Shown here: in pieces, positions 13,001 to 26,100 of the stretch
Numbering within the stretch: the stretch's first letter is position 1
Layout of the letters: every line of letters starts with the position of its first letter
Source: Tubulanus polymorphus
Taxonomy: Eukaryota; Nemertea; Palaeonemertea; Tubulaniformes; Tubulanidae
Assembly: GCF_964204645.1 (NCBI RefSeq)
Contig: NC_134025.1
Location: forward strand, 23,962,001-24,026,000
Direction of reading: 5' to 3'
Length of the DNA stretch: 64,000 bases
Position numbers and translations under genes: made by a program
The notes under the pieces: generated by a model
The model's input: only the letters and a program-made list of their open reading frames with translations
What the model was told of the DNA's origin: nothing
The model's database searches: none

Positions 13001-16000
13001 TGACATCAAACCCAAAGCATGACAGATATCAGCCTGAAGTATTGCACAGTACATAGATTATAGTTCCATAACTACTTTTGAAGACAAGTTATATACTATA
13101 TTCACTTCGGATAGAACTGGAATATATAGTATAACAACAATGGATAAAATGTCACCAAACCTGTGCACGGCGTAAGTCTTGAGTTGTCGTATAGATAATC
13201 ATTTCATCGTTTTCTTTCACTGGCACAGCAACTGTGGCATTCGTTTCCATGTAGAAATGTTCTTGACTACCAGTGTGAAGTTCTCCTTCAACGATATGAT
13301 CTGCATCGGCAAATGCTGCATCAACATCTCCTCTGTTCACTTTGATAACTGGATCAAAGAATGAATCAGCTTCAATAGCGTCCTGTAGAGAACAAGAGAA
13401 GTTATTATTAAGTTTAGAAACAGGTACATTAATTCATGTAATTGCATTTAACCGGGACATTTAATGTCTCTGAACAAGTTTGTCCATATTACAAACATAC
13501 CTGAATGGTAATTATTGGTTTTAGCACTTCATATTCCACTTTTACTAACTTTGCAGCTTTTCGTGCAATATCCCTATTTTCAGCAGCCACGGCACCGATA
13601 ATTTGTCCGCAACAAGTTACAAGCTTTGTAGCAAAGAGTTCCTCATCTTTGACAAGAGGGCCAAAATAATTTGATGAAGGAACATCGTTGTGATCAATGT
13701 ATGAAACCACACCATCAACTTTGAGTGCCTCAGATGGATCTACACTGACTATTTTTGCACGGGCATGTTTACTATACACATAGGCGATGAATAATTCATC
13801 TGGAGGAAAAATTCAATTAAACATTTCAAATGCGAATTTAACTGGCAATGAATAACAATGTATGTGCAGATTAGTCCTTACTACTGTATGTAGGAATATC
13901 GTCAATGTATATGGTCTCCCCAGTCGCATGGCAAGGATTCATAATTTGTGGTAGGGGTTTTCCAATTGTGTCATGCGCGGGCACATCAACTTTTTCAAAT
14001 ACTTGACTCGCTTTCAATGGTTCAAACGGCAGGTCGTATACTGCACTTGCTAAACTGCTTGATTCCTGTATAAATAGATGATCAAAAAGATCTTAGTATA
14101 AAATGTCCCTATTGATGTTAATGTACAATCAGACTTCATTGACTTCAATAACTAACCATGTTCTTATTGATTTTCATCTGCATAGATAGATAGAATTTAA
14201 AGAAGAATCCGAGTATAAGCGAACGACGATATTGAACGGCTCCACCAGTATTATCTGTACATGGTTTAATCTCATCAGTCAAGATTTTACTCAAACTCGA
14301 CACAACTGAGTCACACAACTGCCTAAAATCATCAAAATATCAATCAAAACAATTATCATATGCAGGTAATATAAACAGAAATGTTATTTACTAAATTCTA
14401 TCTAGTGATAAATCTATGCTTAGACTTACTTTCCTACAGCCTCTTTCATAGTTTCACTGGCCAATTTGATTCTTCCATCTAAACCACTAGATATTATACA
14501 GAGTTCCTGAATAATACTGGTATCTTTCTCCAGAACCATGCGAAAAACTGATGCCACTTGCACGGAGTTTGATGTGTAGACTTCAAGAAACTCATTCTGA
14601 AAAAATAAAAACGGTACTGGATGGATATGGTTTAGGAATAAGGAATCTTTTTAAATCAAGATAATTTTTGATAGTTATATCTCATACCTTAGTAACTGTA
14701 TCTGTATAAAAAAATTGTAAGATTCAACGTTCTATGCATTTGCCTTTACCTCATTTCCGTGTGGAATGAATATCGATTTAATGATTTCCTTTTGTTTCAG
14801 CACAGAATTTTCCTTAGACAAAATTTTCTCATCAAATGGAACCTGCCTTATTCCCCCTATAACAAAAAATATAATGCAGATAAATAGAAGTCCATATCAA
14901 GGCCGACTATTGTTTTCGACATTATTCATTTACAACTTTCCTTCACACAATACATACCTGATGAAACAACTGTCATTGTGCAGCCACATGCCACAAGAAT
15001 AGGAATCAATTCCGATTTATTTCTACATGAGATTATGTGACCACCAATAGTCTATAAAAGTGTGAAACAGTTAGTGCAGAAGCGAACTTCTCAATACATT
15101 ATCATGTTCCCATACTGAGGTACTGGCAACTTGGTTTAAAATTGCAAGCGCTACTCACCGTGACATTTCTCATTTGTTGATTTACAGAACCCAGCATCTT
15201 CTGTATAGCAATAAACGACTGTTTTCCCTCTACAAAAGAAAAGACAGTTACTCAAAACTAAAAGTATTTACCATCATTTTATCATAACTCTAAAAAAGTG
15301 CATACAACTGTATGTACCTGGAGACTTGTCGATAGAGGATGAAAGAGCTGTAGAAAGCATTCCCAGTGAACACGCTGCTCCTATGTGCATACCACCATCA
15401 GTAAACATAAATCCACATAAATCTTGTATGTGCGATAGGGTTACAAGTTGAATGACTGACTTGTTAGGGTAGATCTTATTCTTTCCTATAGAAAATACAA
15501 AATTTTTTCAACTGCTTTCTACTAAGTGAAATTGTGTACAATTTGCACCTAGAGCCATCGTTCTTATCGCAGGTGGTTCACTATATACCGGTACACCCTA
15601 GACTTGAAAAAAATGGAAGACAGTACAAATACATACTGATATAAAGCCCCCCTCCAATGACTGAAGCATCCGGAAACATGTCTTTGATTTTGAAGAGTTC
15701 ACTCAGTGATGTTGGCCTGTACCAGTCAATCTGTTTTCCTTTACAGTGAAAAAGATCTCGCTCAAGAACATCAGATAACTGTAAAATCAAGTAACATAGC
15801 TAGGCATCATATCATATCCATTTCAGTCAAGGAGACGTTCATCAGAAACTTCCAAGCCCCACATATCACTTCAACATCCTTGATGACACTGTACCTGAAG
15901 CTCATTTGGGAATATAAGTTCTTGGTCTGGATTATACGGTTGCAGTGTACCTTCTGTTAAGTTAGTTGCCATCTGAAATGAATACCGGTACGTCCCATTG

Positions 16001-17731
16001 AAAGTCTCAAATCAGAATCCATTATACTTGTTGTTGTCATTTATGATGAATGAAATTTCACAGCTTACCTCATCGTTTACAGTTTTATTTTTACAGCACT
16101 GGTCACCCATCCCACAATCGAAATCCTAGAAAAATATGTGTGATGAAAATTTCAGGAAGTGTATGAAATACACATGAAAAGTGTAATTAAATTTCATGTA
16201 ATTTTAAATTTCATGTAATTTCAAAATATTCACACCTTATCAGCAAAAGTGGCAAATCCTTGGTAGATAGGTCTGTATCCAGTACAACGACACAGATTTC
16301 CTTGCATTGCATTTTCTATCTCAGAGATGGAAGGATTTGGATTATTCCTGAGTAATGTATACATTGACATAACCATACCAGGAGTACAGAATCCACATTG
16401 ACTGCCATGGTATTTGGCTATGCGTTCCTGCAGCAAAAGACCGTAACAAATCAAGCAGCCTGATATCATTTCATCAAGAAATTATATCATTACGAAATTC
16501 CTAGTTAAACATACCTGTATTGGATGGAGTTTTTTACGGTTACCAACTCCTTCCACCGTAGTAACTGCCATCCCATGCACTGAACCAATGAAAACTACAC
16601 ATGCTGGGACGGCTGAATGACTGAATATTTCATAAGAATTCAAATCATATTTGTTGTTTAATTGGAGTAGAGTAGTTCACTGGTCGAATTTAAGATAACC
16701 ATTTATGAATATTCTAAGTAACACAGGATGTTAATATCTACAAATTTCCATAAAAAACAAAACCTCAGAGAAAGGATACACAATTTTCTTTTGATGTCGA
16801 TCATATTTGGATACCATCACAGTACAGGCACCACATCCTGCTTGTCCACAAGCGAGTTTTGCCCCGGTCAGTAATACTGGATTTTATAGTCAAGGATTCA
16901 AATGATAGCAAATAATTGAAATAAATGAGACACAAACAAAGTTATCAGCAGAAATTTTATCCTCGAAGTATGTAAATATCTATGACTAAAGTTGTCGTGA
17001 TATAGGACTTCGCAATTTCGCGAAAAGGTATATTCTTGTTTAGTTATCGGAATGATGAATGTCTGATTTGGGAAATTCATTCTTTTCTGATTTGAAATAG
17101 ATTTTAGATTTATAACAATTTTATAATTCATATATATAACACGCAACGTTGCGAAATGAACTGCTAAAGTGACAGGCATTCCATGAATTTCATGATGGGA
17201 TGAATTATATGTAAAACTTTAATACTATCTCATCGTTTTTTTAGGGTCATGACCTAAAGGTTATTAAATTTGTGCCAAACTGGTTCTATACTAGTTGTAT
17301 ACCGTTTACGCCCATAACCATAAAAATGTTGAAAAATGCATGTTTATACAAAAGCATAATGCTTATGATTTTTCTGGGTATATCAAGAATATATCAATAG
17401 CTATAGCGTTAAAATGATTTCCAAATGAAATGGAATTTCATCCTGTGTATGATAGAATTATCATTGCAAATGCAATTTTTCGCCTAAAAGCTTTTCGTTT
17501 TCTCATGAAAGTTAATTCAATTTTAGAAAGGATACAATTATTTCTCAGGTACTGCAACAATGTCCATTCAGGGTCAACATCCTTTTCAGTTATCTATTGA
17601 TGTAATCAAAATTCCCGATTGATTTGCAAAGATTATATATCCATAATGAAAAATTACTACTATATATATACCGGTACCTTTTTGCCATTGACAAAAAACA
17701 CCAACTTTTGGGTAGCATCAAGAGCAGCCAT
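10005..17731 (-). CDS. Aldehyde oxidase-like molybdo-flavoenzyme, copy B
   Basis: This tandem paralogue of copy A has 32 exons at equivalent intron positions and 1306 aa. Exons: 17678-17731, 17536-17593, 16780-16876, 16515-16620, 16236-16427, 16069-16125, 15895-15972, 15637-15778, 15318-15485, 15159-15229, 14958-15051, 14750-14856, 14430-14596, 14157-14322, 13882-14065, 13501-13799, 13161-13382, 12970-13033, 12801-12870, 12595-12682, 12390-12476, 12114-12305, 11889-12034, 11725-11797, 11550-11645, 11323-11451, 11088-11215, 10894-11008, 10645-10731, 10398-10565, 10127-10294, 10005-10052. All eight Fe-S cysteines are present. Q783 sits at the xanthine dehydrogenase Glu803 position, Y861 at Arg881 and E865 at His885, and the catalytic Glu is E1239. 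Tyr at the Arg881 position is also known in a mouse aldehyde oxidase. Copy A has Cys there, so the two enzymes may differ in substrate. Length differs from copy A only by small indels in exons 6, 15 and 22. I see no stop or frameshift. Confidence 0.9.
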
Positions 17732-19334
17732 CTTCAAGAATATGACTTCTGACTCCTAAAAACCTACAATTCTGAATTCTGTTATCATGTCCTCTGTACA
17801 TGGTTTTACTTAAAATTATGCACTACATGTATATGCTTACTATATTCCAGTGTATCAAGAGATAATTATGCTGTATTACCGCAGCAGCAGTCGCTATAGA
17901 AAAGAGATCATGATCATTTTAAGAGAGACGGACATGAAAATAGGCAAAGTATGTACATCAAATTTAGCTGATTGTCAGCCTCCTCTGCCCAAGTAAGAAA
18001 TCTTGAGCATTATGGATTATGAGGCAATTTTTGGTTCTAAATGCGCGATACGTGCTTGGTTTTACAGATTATACAATAATCGAGTGGGATGTTACTATAG
18101 TATAGAATGAAAATGAGAGTTATATAAACCGTACTCACCACTAATGTTTTATTACTAGGTATCTAATCAATCACCATTAGTCCTGGGCAAGTGAACTCTT
18201 AATCCTTTTCGTACAATACTCGAAGCTCAAATAGTTCACATTATTGCAAACCTGTGCGCATTGTCAACTGGCAGCTCAAAGTCTGCTATATAAAGCTATT
18301 CATTAAAAGCAGACATTCTGCGAATCAATGGTGAACAGTGTGCGACAACATATAGCCACCATAAGCCAAGCTTTAGGGCAATAGATAATTCGGTCATTAT
18401 AACTGAGTTTGTTATTATATCTCATAAGAAATAAGCAAATTTCTAACTTGAATCAATCATTTTTGTTTGATAGAACTAAACCGACAAAAAAATCCTTGTA
18501 TCCGAATCGTCATAATGAGGTTCCACTCTTCTAAGAAAACTATCGACCTTTATCATAGTGGTAGATATCATAATCATATAGGCGTTGCCAGCAGGGTGTG
18601 GAAACTCCTCCTTTCATGAATTGAAGTTCCAGCTTCGCTTGTAGTGAATTCATTTCCTTAAGATTTGTTGAGGTGGTAAATAATGATAATTCTACGGTAA
18701 AATGAGAACCCCTTCAGCACAGAGTAAAGCTGGTCTATGCAAATCGCCCCCCCCCCCCCCTTAGGAAATGCTCATGAGAATGGCTTCTTTCCTTCAAATT
18801 AGAAACAAGAAGCAACCGACTGGAAGCAGGGGTGCACTTAGAGGGGGTTTTCTGACCTTTTTTTGCAGATATTCGCCCTTTTGAAAATCACTAGGTGAAA
18901 AATTGCACCTGACGTTAATCTATGACGAAAGTCCACGGTACTGCTTAAAGCAGTAATATGCAATAAAATGGCATAAACATGTACCTAAATATTAAAATTT
19001 GTTCTCGCCCAGACTCCCCCAAAAGCTTCAATGTTTGCTAACATGCCTGCCACAACCTTAAGTTGTGAAATGAACCCCCCATTCTCCCAGCCTGGATCCA
19101 TCCCGGTAGAAGGTGGAGAATCTCAATCAAAAACAAAACAGTTTTTCATATGATCATACATGTAATATACATACATATAATTTTATTAACGAAGATTAAT
19201 CACTATAATACAAAACATGTTAAATAATAAATTCATTTAGTTTCTCATCCAGACTTAAGAACAATGAGTAAGATATTTTTGACTAGCAGCTTGATGTATG
19301 GCCATTCACAAAGATCAATTTATCGGTTCAACGT
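17732..19334. other. Upstream region of copy B and 3' flank of Beclin 1
   Basis: A minus-strand donor at 18139 (ACATTAGTG then GTGAGTA) matches the one before copy A and probably ends a noncoding 5' exon. A run of 14 C lies at 18747-18760. A minus-strand AATAAA for Beclin 1 is at 19182-19187. I see no coding sequence. Confidence 0.5.
19182..19187 (-). promoter_or_regulatory. Poly(A) signal, Beclin 1
   Basis: TTTATT on the plus strand is AATAAA on the minus strand, about 150 bases beyond the Beclin 1 stop codon. Confidence 0.45.
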
Positions 19335-22300
19335 TCATCGATTAGTAAACTGAGATGAAACCCATGCCAGACCCCATTTCAAATTCGTCAGCACAAATTT
19401 CAACGCTTTAGTCCACTGTTCCTCGGAATTGAATTGAATCCTGAAATGACGAAAACATATTTTGACATTCCCGCATTTTATTTTTGATGAAAATGTACCT
19501 ATTTAGGCAATAAAATCAACAGTAATAGAAATAGAAACAATCGAGATGATGACAGGGCTCCAACAGATCAGTCAATCATAGATATAAGGAGTTTTTAAGG
19601 AGTTTTAAAGGAGAAAATGTCAATTTTTGAGGAAGCATCTGCATCACTTTCAAATCCCAATTACAGTCTCTTTCGAAATCTGTACTAAAAAAGTAGATAC
19701 CTTGCTTCTCATCTCGGCTGTGCTTAAAAGTTGACCCGGACAGCTGCCTGTATACATTACTTTTTTAAAATCATGATCGAGCTAACAATAACAGACCTGG
19801 CAGCTATTGAAATGAACTGATAACAAATTTCATCGAAGTTTACAAAGTGACCTGGCCGATTAGGAGAAACGAGGTATCATTTTATTTTAGCCTTATCATG
19901 ATAAACCATTATTTCGGTTTTGTATGCAAATTCCTATCATTTCTTATTCGGTAACTGCCTAATTTGGTAACAAATCCTGGTCCTAGCTGTATCAATTAAG
20001 GCTTACCGGTAAGTCTATTTACTTCACAGCTTCTAAAATTTCTAATTGGCTATTTATAAAAAGTTTTGAAGGAGTTTTAAAGGAGTTTCAAGCACCTTTG
20101 AAAATAGTTTTCTGGTATTATGCTCAAAGTAATCGAGTTTCAAGCACCATTAAGAGCAGTTTCAAGCACCTTTAGAAGGAGGAGGGACCCTGAATGAGCA
20201 CTATCCACCTACTTTATGGAATATGAAGTACCAGTACTGGGATCTTCAATTCGTCCTTTCTCCATTTTATACGGCAAACAAAATCCGGAGTCTCCTTTTT
20301 CAACTTCTTCTTTAAACTGATAAGGGAAAATAATGATTTATTGTTAATGAACTATTCAAAATACTTTAATCGCTTCTATAATTACTGGTCACCGGTACAG
20401 TGATAATTAGGAAGAATTTCCTCATTAGAATACACACCTGTTGCAAGCAATCCAAGAATGCAACCATCGCTTGATCAAATCTGAAAGATCAATTCCATAC
20501 TCTTATAAATCAGGTGGGAATTAATTTTATTTTTGATATTGCCATCTCTGAAATTAAAAACTTACTTAGTATCCCAAAAAAATCTTATTCCTCCAGATCC
20601 ATACAGCGGAAGCTCTTTTGATTTATCAGTCAGGGATTCAAGAAATGAATGGCTACCATAAGGCACTAGTCTATACCTAAATAAACAAAGTATTATTCTT
20701 TATACACCAACAAAAATATAACAAAAAAACATTGCTAGCCACTAGTCTCTCGATCTATGTTCCCGTCTGACTTAAAACATTTTTTTACTGTTGCATACCT
20801 CTGAAATGTTAAGTTCATTTTCTTTGCTAGTGAGTGCAACAATAACACAGTCTGTCCCCAAGCAGCATTGATTTCATTCCAGTCAACCTACATCATATGA
20901 AAATAAAATATCAGAAAAACCTATACCCGGTTTTTTGATTATTGAATAAAGATGATTGGAATGAACATTTACTGGATTATTCGGCAGTCGACCGAGTCGG
21001 AAATTATTGATTGTTCCAAAGTGACCACTGTGCCTAAAAGATCAATTAGATGATTGAAATTAGCTCTTATGCGAAAACACCTGTTGCAAAATGATAAATT
21101 GTCATAAGCATAGGTTCAATGGTATGTAGAAATACTTACCAAATATGGAATGTTGCATTGAACACATTAGTTTTCTTCAGTTTATCAAGTTGAGCCTGGG
21201 CGTACTTTAACTGGTTATCAACACTGTAATATCATATAAATAGGTAGATGTTGTATATTGTCACTGCTTGAAATTGAAACAATTCATAAAAGGATATTGT
21301 ACGTACCTTCTCTGACTGTCCTCGTGCTCAAGCAGTTGTCTTTTATATTCATTATATTCCTTCCAATAACTATAAAAGAAACATTGACCAGTTCACAGAA
21401 CAATAATTCTTTAATAACCAAATTTGAATAACTGAATTTAGTCACCAAAGTAACTTTGGTGGAATTCAATCTGTCATTGGAATACCTCGCTTCATCCTCA
21501 TCAAGTTTCCGAGCCTCCTCTTTCTCCTGTCTCAACTGATCGGCGAGATGTTGCCGTTCTGATTCAATGCTTTGAAGTTGTTCCAACAATGCCGACTCTT
21601 CAGCACGTAACTATAAAATAAATTAATTAATGATGTTCTTTATAGAGACAACAGAGAAAATCAACAAGTGGATGTGTTAAAATACCTGTCCGAGTTCAGA
21701 ATCAAGCGCTTTCTCATCGACAGTTATTTCGCTGCTCTCACCTAGTTTCTCTAGAAAATCTCTGAAATAGCATTCAATACTTCCTATAAGTGTCAAAACA
21801 AACTACTCATGATGTCTGAATGTTCAGAACAAGCATAACCTACCTGTAATCTTTGCCCTCTTCTTCAGTTATCATCAATTGTTGATCAAGTTGCTCAAGA
21901 AGATTATCAGTGCACTCCTATGAAACAAGAACAGAAGAGTCAAATATTCTAAGGAAGTAATGACATATCAGAATGGCATTGAGCAGCAAACGCTGGTATA
22001 CACTGTATTCTACAATGTAATCATACCTCACACAGTGGATGATCTATTTCGGACTGTCCGGACATAATATCAAACAGATAACTGTTCACCTATGATGGAA
22101 TGAGAATAAAAAATAGAATCGTGAAATTCACCATGTCTACTGAAGATGAAGCAAAACTGTAGGCTACATACCTTCAGTCTATGGCTCAAATTCTCCATAT
22201 TACCAGAATCTGACTCTCCAAGCAATGTAAAATCATTGCCACTGTCAACCGATACTAATCTGCAAGATATTTTGATGCACGAATGTACACTACTTTTGCA

Positions 22301-23110
22301 TATAATGCTATAAATCATTACATCTATCTCATAGCCTTGTTCATATGATTATAAAAGTCCAAACCCACCGAAGAGGTTTAATGATTTTTCTTGATACATC
22401 ATCACCACCAATAGCTTCAGACTGAAACAATCAAAACATACAAAAAACCATCCATGGATAGAACTTCATTGAAAAGATGAATGATGTTTGCTGTTTTCTA
22501 TTCTGACTCAGTGAAAAAAAAATCGACGTACCGATGACGGTTCTTTGAAAATCATAAGAGGCTCCTCAGAATCCACTTGTGTTGTCAAAGGTGCTGAAAA
22601 TTGATTTTTTGTATGGTCAACTACCGGTAAGTATAACGTAGACCTATCAAAATCATAGGATAGACCCGTTTTTCCACACCACTGACACCCTCTAGGAATG
22701 GTGTAGCCTACTTAGGGTTGTGATGTGGGAACCTCGTGTCTGATCACCTCTTTAATCATATTGGTTTACAATGGAGGTTGCCAGATCTTTGAGTACCGCA
22801 CTGTGGATGCATATTGTCCCATTTTTCAAAACAGATATGATTTAAATCGATTTATTAACACCGTGATGCAATCGTTGATGAGAAAAGTGACTGCAAATCA
22901 TGAGGAAAATGTTTCAAAAAATGTTTCATTCTGACAATATCTCTTAATGAATAAGCTTATTGTCCACTATTTACCTGTAAATTCATTGAAGACCTGTTTG
23001 TCAATGCTGTTGAACGAGTGATCTAGTTTAAGAGGCTGGTTACATCGCTGACAAGAGAAGCTGACCTGCGTGGAGCCAGCCTTTCCATTATCAGGTCGTG
23101 TATTAGCCAT
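19335..23110 (-). CDS. BECN1: Beclin 1 (autophagy, PI3K-III complex subunit)
   Basis: Beclin 1 is the scaffold subunit of the class III PI3-kinase (VPS34) complexes that start autophagosome formation. The model has 16 exons and 445 aa (human 450): 22975-23110, 22532-22593, 22369-22421, 22172-22259, 22027-22089, 21844-21917, 21686-21761, 21486-21610, 21307-21369, 21140-21223, 20973-21033, 20799-20887, 20566-20676, 20438-20480, 20213-20316, 19335-19440. Phases agree throughout. Visible parts are an N-terminal QVSFSCQRC zinc-binding-like CxxC pair, a BH3 motif (MENLSHRLK followed by LFDIMSGQ, about 104-125), a central coiled coil (about 135-245) and the evolutionarily conserved domain from [13 protein letters not shown] to the C-terminal GLAWVSSQF. 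The ATG at 23108-23110 is chosen because the upstream extension in this frame has no ATG and follows an acceptor-like CTTTAG. The last intron contains repeats R2 and R1. Confidence 0.96.
19698..19895. repeat. Interspersed repeat R2, copy 2
   Basis: This lies in the last Beclin 1 intron and matches 9146-9345 over most of its length, with scattered substitutions. Repeat R1 follows it directly. The edges are approximate. Confidence 0.55.
19950..20180 (+). repeat. Interspersed repeat R1, copy 1
   Basis: This begins GGTAACTGCCTAATTTGG and ends with several GTTTCAAGCACC units. The same block order is seen at 33040-33235 (same strand) and, inverted, at 27003-27205. It lies in the last Beclin 1 intron and is noncoding. 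The edges are approximate. Confidence 0.55.
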
Positions 23111-26100
23111 ATTGGTCGACGACACTTGTCTACTGCTGTCGTGTAAACTAAAGCACAAATCAAATCACAATTAATGCCGGTATACAGGATGAAAGCATTC
23201 TCATTTTAATTGTTAAAATCAATGAATTCTATGAATGTATTAGGTTTAGGTCTATCTCTAGGAGTTAGGGTTTCGATAGTTAGTTACCTAATCGTTGGTG
23301 GTAAGCTTTTTATAATCGGATGGGCTTATACCAAAACGGGCTTGTGGATGGGCTTGTCTTACTCGACTTAGTGGTTTGTGAAAATATCCGATCGTGAAAC
23401 TAACTCACAACCACAGGCTGCAGGTTACTGACTAATTAACTAATTTACCAACAAGTTGGGATAGACATTAGCATAACTCAATCAATTTTGGTAAAATGTA
23501 CCTCTAACACTAGGACTCACAGGGCTCGGTTCTGTGTTGATGGTACTGCAAAATATTACTTGAATTTTAGGGCCGAATGTGGGTTTAAGTCGCGACGACC
23601 TTGACGAACAGGTTTGAGTACAGTAATAAAATCCGGCTGCGACCACTGGAAAAATCCAGTTCCGTGTTTTAGCTTTAACTCGTTTCCGGGTTTACAAATT
23701 TTGTGCATGTGTGTCTTAAAAGTATCGACTATTCCTGCACTTCGAAGGGCTGACATTCCTTGTTGATATTATATTCTATTCCTGCATAAGTCTATGATAC
23801 CCCGATTATTTTTAAGAGGTGAGTTTCACTCTCAATTCGATAAATTAATGGAGAAAATCCCCTTTCATTTGGTCAATATATGCGCAATTCAAATCAAATG
23901 ATATTTATTCAATTTTTTTTTCGGAGAACCTATAAATACTCTTTCGGTGTTTTTCTGTGTGTATTGTTAATTTAATCTCTCCTTCGGCCTAATCTTTGCC
24001 ACGAATCCAAACATCATAAATTCATGTGCACTGTCAGACATTGATTCCGACTTGGGCCTATTGGAGTTTTTGCTCTTATTGTTGTTGGTTCATTTGTCCC
24101 GAGCTTGTGTATTTGCATGATGAACCCTATAGGCTATATACACACCTTGCTTCAGCAGCTAATTTATATCTTATTTTTTCAGGAGTTTTTTTGTATAAAT
24201 CCGTTGTTACTTCAAATTTAACAGGTAGGCTTAATTCACAGCTCGATTATAATTTTTCATCTTAAACTATCCATGGGTATGGAGAATTGTGATATCAGTC
24301 ACGCTAAAAGGTACTGATTAGATAACCTCAAAGGCTGGCCTAGATGTAAGATAAATGAAACAAAAATGATTATTGTGATATACAAAATATAATTGTCTTA
24401 TAAAATATAATTGTCTTATAAAAGAAACTTCATAGGCCGATGACAGGCCACCCCGTTCTTTATTGAACAAGGATATTATATTTCTGCAATTGAGCTTGTG
24501 GGAATGTCATCTTTGTCTCAGTATCATTCAAAATCGAGTAGGCCCACCAATTCAAGCATTTACACAATTTTTCTAGTTTTTGATAATGGCCCAAGTGTGG
24601 CTAAGTAGTCTTGAACATACTTGCACTGGATAATGCTTTGATTTCTGTATTGTAGAAAATTGTAATTACTTCTATTCATTGATGTCTATTGTAGACTTGA
24701 ATTTCATTTTAAGCAGCGCGAATACTTCAATATGAGAACGAAAGAGTTATTCTCATTAGCAATAACTTCCGTGTGCGTTTAACTGTCGCCTAGCAACGTG
24801 TATCAACTCTATACTCATATATGTGATATGTGATATCGTATTAAACAATAAGATACATGTAACTTAAGGCTTTATCTTAGATCTCTACCTACTCCTCGAT
24901 ATCATCTTCAATAGCATAAATATGTGAAAGCGATTGTTCTGTCTATTTGAACAACACTTTTCCGCTGAAATAGAAAAAATTAGTTTTGCTGAGCTACTTG
25001 ACTTGAGCTATGGTATTTTCATTGAATTTAAAATTGAACACGAGTTATCTCACAGTAGATGAGAATATAATGGGTTATTACCAGGGGCAGCTCTAGGTGC
25101 AGACTTTGACAGAAGCAGAAAAAAAATGAAAAAGGCAAGAATATTATCCATACAAAGCAAGTATGTGCTCCCATCCAAAGCTCAATGTCCCATCCAACAC
25201 TCGAGCCTATGTTAATTGCGGAAAATCAATTTCATCATCTGTTTTGCTGTATACGGTCATTTCATGTATGTGCCCATATATCTTTCTAATGAGTATCTCC
25301 ATTGGCAATTAAGCCTTTCAGTTTCTTTAGTTCGTTGCCAATTATGGTCATCACGTGAATACTGTTACTTAATTGTTATTGGCTGTAGTAAGATACTCGG
25401 GGGGGGGGAGTGGTTATTCATATTAACCATCAGGGGTATTCTATATATATATATATATTGAGGTGGGAAAATATTTCCTTGCTTAATTCAGAGAATTACT
25501 GATCACTGTCTGTTTTCAGAGCACAGATTGGTATGTAAGTATAACTAATTTATGTATACTCATTCTAATGAACTGTATTTAGTTATTCTGACCTATGGAG
25601 AAAAATGACCAGTTATAAGTTAGCGCTTAAAATTCTGCAAGGTATTTGATTAGAGAAATGTAAATAGTTTTTAATAGAAAAACTGGTCTTTTTGTCTATC
25701 GGTAAAATATGCTGTACACTAATACATTTTCGGTAGATAGAAGAGCTATAACTCAAAAAACTTAACTCAATGCTCAAAATGAAGGTAGAGCTAGTATTAG
25801 GTTTACTGAAAAAAGGTTTTCTTATCTTTAAAACTTTTTACAGGTTTCATTAAATGATTTGTTAATAAATGATTATTGATGAATGATTTATTAATAAATG
25901 AATTTATGTCTAAGCATGTGTATGATGAAAGGATTACGTTTGATGCTAATAACAATGCTACTATTAATGCTTGTAAAGCATGTGAAGGTTTTCAAACGAG
26001 AATAAGACGAATCCCCCTTTGCTTAGACTGGAATGATCTTTCTATTCACAAGAACAAACATATCCATTATAGAATTGAATACCTTAGATCATACCTCAGA

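Noticed and set aside
519-17731. Naming the oxidase pair XDH
   Set aside because: Overall family similarity would allow it, but the purine-binding residues are replaced and the FAD domain resembles aldehyde oxidases, so no xanthine dehydrogenase symbol is given.
23556-23756. 66-codon minus-strand frame upstream of Beclin 1
   Set aside because: It has an ATG but no similarity I recognise and no good exon boundaries. It is not needed by the complete Beclin 1 model.
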